The notes beneath the pieces were generated by a model. It was not told the DNA's origin. It did not search any database and was given only the letters and a program-made list of their open reading frames with translations. From Hofstenia miamia (lineage: Eukaryota; Xenacoelomorpha; Acoela): 64,000 bases of DNA. The DNA is taken from assembly GCA_004352715.1 (NCBI GenBank), contig SCFE01000112.1, positions 202,572 through 266,571 of the forward strand, in the 5' to 3' direction. The translations under genes were made by a program, and so were the position numbers. The first letter of the stretch is position 1; each line of letters begins with the position of its first letter. Positions 46,344 through 56,190 of the stretch are shown one piece after another.

Positions 46344-49300
46344 CTATGATCCGATTGAAGGCCAACGATAGACGTCATTCGATTGTTGTGTTTGGAGAGT
46401 ATCATTGGAATGCAAAAACTTCAGCTGTGCTTCTGTAATCAGTTTACATACTTCAAGTTTGAGATTGGCTTGGTATATCAAAGGCAATGTTTTCACTGTT
46501 TCCGCCATGCTCCTGAAAAATATATCAACGTCTGACTCTTTCGATGTCATCGTGTCCCATTCGTCAGCAGATGGATCATCAATAGTTGGGATAGGCTGCT
46601 TATCCATATTGCCTTCAATGGAAAAACATTCATCCAAGCCTTCTTTCGTGTGCGGGATAGTTGACGTAGATGTTGCAGGCTGTTGTAAAATAGAAGGCGA
46701 TAAGGATTTATATGATATTAATGAAGGCGGCGTTGTGTCAATCTGCTCTAATTCACTTTGATCTGCGCATTCAATTTTTATCATTCTTTCTCTCTCTTGC
46801 TCACGTTGTGCTTGCAATCTAAAAGTAATGGAAATTAATTTGATTAATTGTTCAATAATATTCGCTTTTCAATATATAACACCTATAAAACAAATGTATT
46901 CAGACAAATAAAATGCTAACAAAAAATACTACCCAAACTTTGAACAATTTACGCCAAAAGATCGACACTAAAACAATTCAAATATTAATGAACGACACAT
47001 TTACGCTATTACGACGTCAAATCGACGTTGTAACGATGGACTTGTTCTATCTGGGAATAAAACAGCATAAATACCAAACAGTTCCTATTTTTACATACAT
47101 ACAAACTAAGTTTAAAATAAACGGTTAAAAGAAAATCAGAGAAATTGTCAATTTGTAGATCTTATAAATATCCCTGGGTTGTCTACATGTTAATTTTTAT
47201 ATTTATTCTGAACCGATTTTGCAGATTAAAATGTAGGAATCCTCCAAGGCGATCTATAATACAGGCCATGACACTGGAAATATTTGTTTTCTAGCGGAGG
47301 CTGAACAATTATCAGACGTTGTCATATAAAGATAATATAAAATAACTGCAAAATTCATTTTATAAGCAACAATGTTATGGCTTTTATGTAAAAAACATAA
47401 AAAGTTTTTTCAAATGCAAAACATACATTAACAAAAGCAATAATGCTACTGTTACTGAAATTTAGCAATTTTGCGATTAGAAACACCATCTCTGCTAATA
47501 CTGCTCTCAAACTTAGACAAATTGTTTAAAAAAATATTTGATAAAATGATAAGCACCTTTTCATTGAAATGATCATTTATATAAAATTTCCACACATATG
47601 GAAATGCTTTTGCAGGACTGATTCGACAAAAATCTTTTGTACAATTTTGAAAAAATAATATGCAAGATTGACAAAGTTCAAAAGTTCATCTGTGGGATAT
47701 TTTAACTTGCCTCGATCTATCTGGTCGAAAAATGCATTTGCTGAAGTCTCAGAGTAATCTTGAGAATGGTTATCGACACGTTTTGCAATATATCCTGCAA
47801 CATAAAGTAATCCCATTTGCTCATCAGCACTAACAGATTCAGTAGACATGATGAGATTAGCCAGAACAGATACGTCCTTGTCAGAAGTATCCTTAGAGCA
47901 TTTTTTGCAAGCATGACGCACAGAATAATCACCAAGCTGTTCAAGCTGCAAAATCAATCGAGTCTTATCAATACGATTGGTTTCAAGTATTTCCGCAACA
48001 CCTATATAATAATTACCACCAAGACTTTGAAGTGTCCAAAACATTCCTTAATGCCATCATCAGAAAAGTTACCCAGCAAAACAGGCGTTATTGTACTTTA
48101 GGGGACCTAGTTTGAGTGACGTCATAAAATGGGTATTAAACTCTAACCTTAACCCTAACCCTACTCCCCAACCAATGCAATTATATTGCATTTCATCTTG
48201 TTGATTAATTTTTTGCAAAACACCCAAGTTTTGGGTGAGGGATTGGGGTTAGGGTTAGAGTTTTATACCCATTTTATGACGTCACATAAACTGGACCCCC
48301 TAAAGTACAATAACCCCGCAAAACATAACTATGGCGATATACCTTGTTTGTATGTAGTAAGTGCTTGAAACATCTATCGTGTCTTTAAGTACAAACTCTT
48401 CCACAATGTTTCCGTCCTTCGAGGGCTAGGCAATAGAGATGGACTAACAGATGGTGGAACATTGGAAAAAATACTAGATGGGGCGTTATTGCAGAATAGT
48501 ACCCTCAATAAAAATTAATATTTTTTACATATTTGTATTTTATTTTTTATGCTGATTTCAAATATCATAANATTTCTGATATTTTATAAACCTAAACCAC
48601 ATCATTAGGCCAATGTTTCCGACATACTGCCATGTTACGTGTAATGTCATTCGGTTTTAAATCATTTGGAATGGCTTTGGTCAATTTAATTAATTGATTG
48701 TTATCCGTAGGAAATCTGAACATGCTAACTTTTTCTGAACATGTATCATATCCAGAATTGCATCCAAATATCGAACATTTTTGAGGCATGCTTATATAAT
48801 TGAAAGAAACGTGATGCTAGAACACTTTCTAAATGATGAAACGCACGTGTTTCAGTGTTAATGTTATAAACTAACCAATCAACGATTAGTTTTGTTGAAA
48901 GGTAATTGACCTTTACCTACAGAATTGAAGCACCAGCTGTTACACGCATTTAAAAACAATATATTTACTCAAAAGATTGCGTTCCTTTATTTTAAAACAA
49001 CATTGATCAGCCTCCCCTAGAAAATAAATAACTCAAGTGTCATGGCCTGTATTATGCCACGGTTAGACTAGTGATTGTTTTAAAAGTGTTCTATCACATT
49101 TGAAAGCATTGCATGTCTAACCACCGGAGATAAATACCGACGTGACGATCACAAGGAAATCGAATGAGCACGATTTCTACGTGATCGTCACATCGCTAAT
49201 TATCTCGGGTGGTTAGACTTGCGATTTAATCAAAATGTGATAGATCACTTTTGAACCAATCACTAGTCTAACCGTGGCCTTATAGATCGCCTTGGAATCA

Positions 49301-52300
49301 TCAATTAAATTGATTACGCAATTCAAAATTTCCTATTCAAGTTTTTGTTCAACATTTACATTGGATTTGGTTTCTATAATATATATATGCCAGCATAGAT
49401 TAGCATTTTTAATAAATTAGACTGTTAAATTCTGTATTGTGATACTATCAAAGCAGCATTCTTAACAGATTTTACTTGATGGTTATCAGGTATTCTTTTA
49501 ATGTATGGCAAAAATTCTAAACATAAAATATATAAACATGCGGAAATGAATGACGGGCAACAGCTGAAAAAAAAAATTTTTGGGAAAAAGGCCTGAAACG
49601 TTAAGCATGGTAACACTTTGTTAATTTACGCTTGCAAATTTTTTCCTAATTCAAATACCTTTTATGTAGGGATGTACCGGAATCCGGCATTTACACAACT
49701 GGATCCAGATGTCCGGTAAAATTAAACATGCTTAACGGATTTTACTGTATAACATATTCTGAGGTAAAAATTGATTTAAAATGGGATTTTTCGAGGATAT
49801 TGAGAAATGAGGGTGTTCTTATAAAAGAATTGAACAACATATTATCCGGTATATGACAGTCAAATTATCCGTTATCCGGTATATTCAATTCACTATGTCG
49901 ATCACATCCCTACTTTTATGTTGTCATCATGTAAAATCTCACCTCCTCAGTTGCTATGTTATCAAACCAGGAAAATATCTGAGTAGATCAGAGTAATAGA
50001 CCATTAAAGAAAACCAAAAATATTGTGCTTCCACATGCATTTCTGACAATCCTATCGTTAACATTGTTAAAGCTACAGGCATCCTAAGTCTGCTATTGAA
50101 GTACATCATGTAAAACATATCCAGTTACTCTATTATTTATGTTGATTGATTCTTCTATCATTGATAAGATCTCTTTCAGTGTTGGTCGATTTAAATCACT
50201 TGATTTAAATCATTGATTTAAATCGGATTTAAATCATGATTTAAATCAAAGCACATTATTAGTTAAATTATTGATTTAAATCAAGTACACTAAAAGAGAT
50301 GCAAGTAGTGTATTCTAATTGTTTTGAAGTCATTGCCCTGATATTGGAATGAATTGGTCAGCCCTGAAATGTTGTTTTGCATGTTTTTTATCTTCAGTTT
50401 ATTTCAAATTGATGAAATTATCGTATTTCATAAATAGTAGTATCAAAAGGATTTCTAATATTTGCTACCTTGGAAGATTGTCTGGGTAAAATTGAAATTT
50501 AGGTAAAAAAATCCGATTTAAATCAATAAATCCGATTTAAATCAAAAAATCCGATTTTTTTGATTTTTTAATTTAAATCGGATTTTTTCGCAACACTGAT
50601 CTCTTTACAATAAAGTTGGAACATTATGCATAGCAAAATCCAATCATAATTTTCAACATAGAGGTAACATAGACCTTGACATGCTTGAGGAAAACATATT
50701 GTAACAACAGAAAAAATTCTGATCTCGTGGCAAGTTTTCACCATAACAGAGAATTACACTTATCCATAGATGTGTCAATTGACAAGACTTCCCAATTTCT
50801 TAATTGGCTTGTAGAAAATTGAGAATGTGAATAAAACAGTTGGTGACCTTAGAGGCACAATACGTTGTTTGGGGTTAAAAATTTAAATTTTGTCTACAAA
50901 AATGACCAGATGAAATCTATGGTGTAATATTTGGTGACAGACATTGTGGTGATGAAGTCTTCATTCCCATTTCCACTGTTGATCAGACTTCAGAATCAGA
51001 AATAGATTAATTTTCAAATAAGCTTTTGAATCAGCTTCTTAGGCAAAATACTATAGACCCAAATAGAAAACTAAAATTCACATTTTAATGAACTTCATGA
51101 ACGGTGTTAATAGTTCAGACATTTTCGATGATGAAAATGATTGCTACCATTTGACATGTTAAAAAGTCTCAGGATTTTATTTCTATGTAATGTATTATCC
51201 ATCCCACTCAAGCGTTCTGGGTCTGTCTTATTTCTATCAGCTGAGATGTTGATTAATGATCAGAATAAAAACAACGTGGCGTCCAAACTGAGCAAAATTT
51301 GAAAATCAAAGAGCTTCAATCCAGAAGCTGTAATAATTGTTACACATATAGTTAGCTTTGGCAACCTACAAGATCATACACTGCTTGAGAAACTAGTTAC
51401 AGGAAAGTAGGCAAGAGAGTTTAGTTATAGCCAAGTTTGTACATAAACTCACCTATCCTGGATAATTCTCATCCCGTTCAATAGAATTTGAACAATTTAG
51501 TTTTCTTTACAAATTCCCTGGAAAAACAAGCTTGTAGCAATAAACATATTTAATTACTCTTCTCAAGGTATTTTAATTTTCAAAATAGTTCTCTATAATG
51601 TTCAGAATTTTGTTGTTGTTGTTTCAAAAATATTTTTATTTTTTTATTATGTGATGCATGCATACTCAAATACTGATCAGTGATCAAATGTCAAATACAT
51701 AATGTTTAAAATTTCAAATACGCTTAAACCATGCCCAATTGAATAGAATATTTTATGCAAGTATAAAAACCGAAAAAATAGAAAAAATGTAAAAAATACT
51801 TATTTAGAATTAAAATTTTGAAGTAAAATAGATGCAAAACCGCCCCAGATTTAGTGATGCAACTACCAGGTAGAACAAAATAAATTAGAAAAGTTTAACA
51901 GAAATTGAATTTCGTATAATTTCAATCAACAGTACTGTTTAAATATTTTTATAGGCTTAAAAAAAATATATTACACTTTGTTGGTGACGAAGGGAGTTAA
52001 AAATTTCATTTCTTTTTCGTATTTCCATTTACGTGGAACTTTCCCAAATTTGGTCATTTTGAGAGACGAGTTCGCTCGCATGTAGCTGTCGCGAAGACAG
52101 CGCCATCTACGTTTACATTCTGAGCCTAAAAGCACAGATCATAATAGAGAAATAATTCAAGCCATACCTGGTTGTGCCAAGACAGTTCCGATTTCTTCCC
52201 AAATCGCATCTCTGATCGGAACGGTTTTATACTGATGTTCACTGGGATTGTAAAGAATGGGTCTTTCAGAAACTAGTTTAATTAGTACTTCATCATCAAG

Positions 52301-52306
52301 AGGCAT
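46344..52306 (-). CDS. MADF-BESS domain protein, three exons
   Basis: MADF-BESS proteins are Myb/SANT-like DNA-binding transcription regulators with a C-terminal interaction motif. Exon 1 (52306-52168) starts MPLDDEVLIKLVSERPILY, the first MADF helix, with IRDAIWEEIG following. It ends CAG/GTATGG. Intron 1 is only 42 bases (52167-52126, ends TTTTAG). Exon 2 (52125-51975) gives SECKRRWRCLRDSYMR and VPRKWKYEKEMKFLTPF, the rest of MADF, and ends AAAGT/GTAATA. Intron 2 is 5.16 kb. Exon 3 (46818-46344) follows CTTTTAG in the matching phase, with a Gln/Glu/Arg-rich segment (LQAQREQERERM). It ends in a BESS motif (VDIFFRSMAETVKTLPLIYQ... CKLITEA). The splice phases 1 and 2 join exactly, giving 254 codons with no stop. 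Intron 2 contains a P-like relic and two hAT-like elements. An extra exon cannot be ruled out. Confidence 0.88.
46900..47130. other. Intron sequence with ACGACGT-type motifs
   Basis: Around 46940-47060, TACCCAAAC...CGACGTC...CGACGTTGTAACG...CTGGGA faintly resembles the TA-flanked element at 56062-58110. It could be a strongly diverged short copy. The open frame here is not convincing. Confidence 0.25.
48084..48317. mobile_element. Palindromic MITE with 8-base duplication and telomere-like hexamers
   Basis: TIRs GGCGTTATTGTACTTTAGGG and, reverse-complemented, GGGGTTATTGTACTTTAGGG are flanked by the exact duplication GCAAAACA (48076-48083 and 48318-48325). The arms continue through TGACGTCA and carry short CCCTAA/TTAGGG runs on either side of a central spacer. 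It is inserted in the P-like transposase coding relic. An 8-base duplication fits hAT or P superfamilies. Confidence 0.85.
49055..49279. mobile_element. Harbinger-like MITE in the P-like terminal repeat
   Basis: The ends TGCCACGGTTAGACTAGTGA and GGCCACGGTTAGACTAGTGA (reverse complement of the right end) are nearly identical. TTA flanks it on both sides (49052-49054 and 49280-49282). The other P-like terminus at 47243-47310 reads straight through the same site without the insert (reverse complement TGTATTATAGATCGCC). This confirms the boundaries and a 3-4 base duplication. A TTA target and GGCCAC-type ends suggest PIF/Harbinger. Confidence 0.82.
49304..49658. other. Intron 2 sequence of the MADF-BESS gene, nothing recognised
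   Basis: AT-rich, with a small (AT)n at 49380. No exon-like segment seen. Confidence 0.5.
49667..49912. mobile_element. hAT-like MITE, CCGGATA family, compact copy
   Basis: Ends TAGGGATGTACCGGAATCCG / ...GATCACATCCCTA are flanked by the exact 8-base duplication CTTTTATG (49659-49666 and 49913-49920). CCGG-containing motifs (CCGGAATCCGG, ATCCGGTATA, ATCCGTTATCCGG) are iterated near both ends. It is 246 bases long and homologous, in reverse orientation, to the ends of 14291-16438. Confidence 0.88.
50177..50598. mobile_element. hAT-like element with iterated GATTTAAATC
   Basis: Ends CAGTGTTGGTCGATTTAAAT / ...TTCGCAACACTG are flanked by the exact 8-base duplication ATCTCTTT (50169-50176 and 50599-50606). 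GATTTAAATC, itself a palindrome, is repeated about six times at the left and three to four times at the right. The 422-base element is non-coding. Confidence 0.9.
50607..51974. other. Intron 2 sequence of the MADF-BESS gene, nothing recognised
   Basis: AT-rich, with short plus-strand phrases but no exon or element that I can support. Confidence 0.45.
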
Positions 52307-52431
52307 CTAGAATGAGTTCCATTAAAACAGTGCTTGAGAGGTTTAATTAGTTGACAAACTTTGAAAAACGTCTTCATAAAGTCAAAGATAGAATTGGCGA
52401 TTTTGAGATATTCCTAATTATTGTAAATACT

Positions 52432-52792
52432 CAGACTTGTCAACGAGCTGAAATTTCCAAGCTCGGCTTGGCTCGGCTCGTTTAAATTTTGTGTAAGTTC
52501 GGCTCGGCTCGGCTCGCCAAATAAAATCTTTGAATGAGGCTCGTTTTAGCTCGGTATTTTTTAAAAAATATTGTGCTCAAAGAATTTTTTACATAGCTCT
52601 TACTATTATTTAATAAACACTTCTTAAGTACGATTATAGGAAAGGCATACTGACTGCAAAAAATCTCCATAATCAAATTAACAAGCAGAACTATAAACTT
52701 GCTTTGTCTAAAATAGGCTCGTTGTATATCAAATACTGTGCTCAAGGTCGGCTCGGCTCGGCTCGGCTCGGATCGGCTCGTTGAGAAGTCTG
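52432..52792. mobile_element. hAT-like non-autonomous element, CTCGG family, copy 3
   Basis: CAGACTTGTCAACGAGCTG / GGCTCGTTGAGAAGTCTG ends are flanked by the exact 8-base duplication TAAATACT (52424-52431 and 52793-52800). CTCGG is iterated on both sides. It lies 126 bases upstream of the MADF-BESS start codon. Confidence 0.88.
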
Positions 52793-52800
52793 TAAATACT

Positions 52801-54531
52801 ACATGATTCGAAAACAACAGCAGGAAGTCCGACCAATATTATTTCCTTTCCATGTTTGTTTATCATTTAAACAAGATTTTAAAAAAGCTTTAGTTAACTT
52901 CATCTAAGTAATATCTACAAAGTTTAAAATATTTTTGAATACAACTAGTTTAAAAAGTCAAAATTAATGAAATATTATATTTCAAACAGCAAACATTAAA
53001 GCTAGGCGCATATAAAATTCCCGTTTATGCTCAGAGAAGGACACGTGCCGGGCTGAAATGGGCCGGCCCAAGATTTAGGAAATGAATTGTAACAAGCTTT
53101 TCATTGAAATTGGAAACTATATTGGATTAAATATTTTAAATTTTATAAAAGCAACATTAATTAATACCCCATTATTGCTAGGCTAAAGGCATGACTCTAA
53201 GAAAATTTTTGAATTTTCTGAAAACTAAGTTGATCTTGGCATTGCAAGTTGCATCTTACATGAGAAGTTTCTTCTGTTTTCCCTTTCCAAGTTCATACAA
53301 GCAAATGATTTTGGTTGATTTACAATTTTATGTACTAGAATGAATCGCATTTTCAGATTTGAAATATTCATCACCAAGTTTACAAGTTGTTTGAAAAAAT
53401 AACGTGGAACCTGGTGTATGAATAATAAAATTCAATTGCAAACTTAAAGTGGCATTCCGTGTAAAAATATACACAATTTTTAAAAAAAAATTGGATCGAA
53501 ACACATCCGAAATTTTCTCAAAATGTAGATCCGATCCGAGATCCGATCCAATTCCATCTCTGGTTCTAATCATACTCGATAAAAGCTGCTTCGTAATGAG
53601 CAAATTTAATACATCATTGAACGCTTAGTGTGATTTATATCTTAAATTCAATAACATATGTGGAAGAACTACTAAAAAATGGAAATTATCCGAAAATTGA
53701 AACACTCAGAACGTTTGAAAGTTATTCAAAGTTTGTAAAATATAGAATAAATAAAATAGGGCCTAAAACACATCCTTCTGATGCTCTAGATGTAACAGTT
53801 TAGTAGATTATATATCCAATGAAATCCAATTTACTTTGGCAAACTGATATATATATATATCTTCAAAACAAGAAATTAACTTTCACAAATGATTTATTGG
53901 AGTATTATTACATTGTTATTAAAGTAACATAAATCCCTCACGCATGCATGACCATGCTACACATTTTCGGGCGGACATGATATTGACATAAGTGATTTAG
54001 ATGCCAGATGCTCGCCTGCCCTTCTGCAAACGGGGCAAGAGCATGCCTGCATAACAATAGAGTTATTTATATGATTAATGTTTACGATTTTAGGCTTTTT
54101 AAAATCAGTGATGCATCTTGCTTTGAATTAAACTTCAGTCTGAATTAGATGGGAACTGAGATAGATTTCGTATGATTTTATTGTGTCAAAAGTTTATGAA
54201 GATGCTTAAAAAACGTTAGCAATAACTCCTCCAAGACAGAAGTTGGGAAGAATAACTCTTTTAAATAATTGTTGTCTCGTTTTTTCTGGTGAAGATAGAT
54301 GTCTAAACAACCACCTAAATATGTCGCTGGATTCAATAAAAATTGCAACATATGTCAACTGTGCGTAACGGAATGATGAAAATCAATTAATTTATTATAG
54401 AGCGTATTGCAAATCGTATTATTCCGTTCGCTTCTTCTGCAATAGTGGAAAGACCGCTTAATCTATGCATCGCTAGAACAAATAGCATAGTTAATTGTTA
54501 GGACATTGGTAAATTCTTCTGAAATTATATA
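52801..54531. other. Stretch without a gene
   Basis: GATCCGATCC motifs at 53512-53550 ending in CCATCTCTGG look like a solitary end of another motif-iterating element. A short (TA)n lies at 53848-53861. No coding frame is supported. Confidence 0.45.
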
Positions 54532-54539
54532 CTATCAAT

Positions 54540-54799
54540 CAGGGCCGTGGCTAGGGGGGCATGGCCCTCCCTCCTCTTGGCATCCTGGATACACAACTCC
54601 ATTGTATTAATTCTTATATTCTGTAACTAAGTTAGAGTGAATATATTTTACTTGAAATATATAAAATACTAATGCCAAACTATTTAAAAATTTATTGAAA
54701 AAGTGTGAAACTATTTCATATGAGTAAAACTAAGATTAATTTATTGAACTTTGCGGGGCCATGCCCCCCCCTAAGTCTCAAGTGCAAGCCACGGGCCTG
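54540..54799. mobile_element. hAT-like MITE, CAGGGCCGTGGCTAG family, copy 2
   Basis: TIRs CAGGGCCGTGGCTAGGGG / CAAGCCACGGGCCTG are flanked by the exact 8-base duplication CTATCAAT (54532-54539 and 54800-54807). The core is shared with 45998-46213. Confidence 0.9.
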
Positions 54800-54971
54800 C
54801 TATCAATCAATGTTTTATATAATGTAAGTATAATTTTGATAGTACTGTTAGTTAAAATGAACTTGGATGAATAGACCTACAGTAATTCGAATACTTTTGT
54901 ACATAAAAATAGAAAACAATTATGAATCATGCAGTTGCATGAAACGAATTTCACGCACGCTGCCAAATTGG
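54548..54971. repeat. 424-base direct repeat, first copy, ending at a single N
   Basis: By eye identical to 55522-55945. It covers most of the MITE plus 172 bases of its right flank and stops exactly at the single N at 54972. Confidence 0.85.
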
Positions 54972-54972
54972 N

Positions 54973-55456
54973 AAGTACCTGTCGATCTAAATTTCAAACT
55001 TCTGCCAAGATGGCAGCAATAAAATAAATTAAGTGTTGTTTTGTGAAAAGTATTTTTATCAACAGATACAATTATCTTTTTATTGACACATATTTTATTC
55101 TTGGTTGCATTTTACAAATTAATCTGAAATCATAGTAACTAATTGATTTTAATATTTTTTAATTAACTCTTTTTTGATCTTAGACTCTTCTGTGATGTTT
55201 GCAGCTTTTTTCTGATTATTTTGGATGATGCTACAACATCATACAGAAAAACAAATACAACATTCTTTATTGATATCTTACTACTATATTTAATGACTCT
55301 GTTGTGTAGTGTTGCACTTGTTGAGTGACGCAATAGACTTTTGTTGTTGTGGTGTGTTGGTTTTTTGAAAAAACTCACATAACAGCAAGTATGCTAATCA
55401 GTAGGGAAACTGAATGGTTTGAAATTTGAATAGCTTATTTAACTTTGAATAACAAT
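54973..55456. other. Stretch between the two 424-base repeats, nothing recognised
   Basis: Frames here (such as the minus-strand one at 55163-55378) do not resemble known proteins. Confidence 0.45.
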
Positions 55457-55945
55457 CAGGTCCGTGGCTAGGGGAGGGCCAGGGGGCCATGCCCCTCCCT
55501 GTTGGGCCACTAGGCCTTCCCTGGCTAGGGGGGCATGGCCCTCCCTCCTCTTGGCATCCTGGATACACAACTCCATTGTATTAATTCTTATATTCTGTAA
55601 CTAAGTTAGAGTGAATATATTTTACTTGAAATATATAAAATACTAATGCCAAACTATTTAAAAATTTATTGAAAAAGTGTGAAACTATTTCATATGAGTA
55701 AAACTAAGATTAATTTATTGAACTTTGCGGGGCCATGCCCCCCCCTAAGTCTCAAGTGCAAGCCACGGGCCTGCTATCAATCAATGTTTTATATAATGTA
55801 AGTATAATTTTGATAGTACTGTTAGTTAAAATGAACTTGGATGAATAGACCTACAGTAATTCGAATACTTTTGTACATAAAAATAGAAAACAATTATGAA
55901 TCATGCAGTTGCATGAAACGAATTTCACGCACGCTGCCAAATTGG
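55457..55945. repeat. Second copy of the 424-base repeat with a composite MITE left end
   Basis: 55457-55521 is an alternative left end of the same MITE family (CAGGTCCGTGGCTAGGGGAG). It is followed without a break by 55522-55945, identical to 54548-54971. The left flank AATAACAAT does not match the right flank CTATCAAT. This copy is therefore chimeric, by recombination or by assembly. Confidence 0.75.
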
Positions 55946-56190
55946 TTGCAAATCATGTTATTCGAAATAAATACCGGTAACCATAGGCAGAATGTGACGC
56001 TAGAATGTCTAAAAGACTCGCAATTTGACTCAAAACTAGCAGTGGTCTGGTCTGGTTGATACCCAGTAAACATATAATAACTGTCGTAACGACGTCGCTG
56101 AACGACATAATAACGGCACTAAAACGACATTACAAAACAACGTCTTTTCACAATAAAACGACAAACTATCAATAAAAATGCAGTTTTTAA

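Larger units (their letters stand above)
47243..49296 (-). mobile_element. P-like DNA transposon relic (THAP domain plus transposase C-terminus)
   Basis: The outer 66 bases on each side are inverted copies (TCCAAGGCGATCTATAAT...GGAGGCTGA.CAAT; left 47243-47310, right about 49006-49296 once an inserted MITE is removed). On the minus strand the THAP zinc finger lies at 48789-48592: MPQKCSIFGCNSG, MFRFP and AVCRKHW, giving the C2CH ligands. Further downstream (48044-47577) is the transposase C-terminal region with ADEQMGLLYVAGYIAKRV and DQIDRGKLKYPTDELLNFVN. THAP followed by such a C-terminus is the layout of P-element/THAP9-type transposases. Most of the catalytic core is missing. It is interrupted by MITEs at 48084-48317 and 49055-49279 and has no clear target duplication. 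It sits in intron 2 of the MADF-BESS gene, in the same orientation. Confidence 0.72.

Noticed and set aside
46405-46761. 118-codon plus-strand open frame
   Set aside because: Antisense shadow of the BESS exon, which has a recognisable domain and splice acceptor on the minus strand.
48084-48317. Interstitial telomere or chromosome fusion point
   Set aside because: The CCCTAA runs are short and lie symmetrically inside a TIR element with an exact target duplication.
52482-52817. 111-codon minus-strand frame similar to one at 22040-22243
   Set aside because: The shared similarity is the CTCGG element itself in antisense; no protein family and frames differ between copies.
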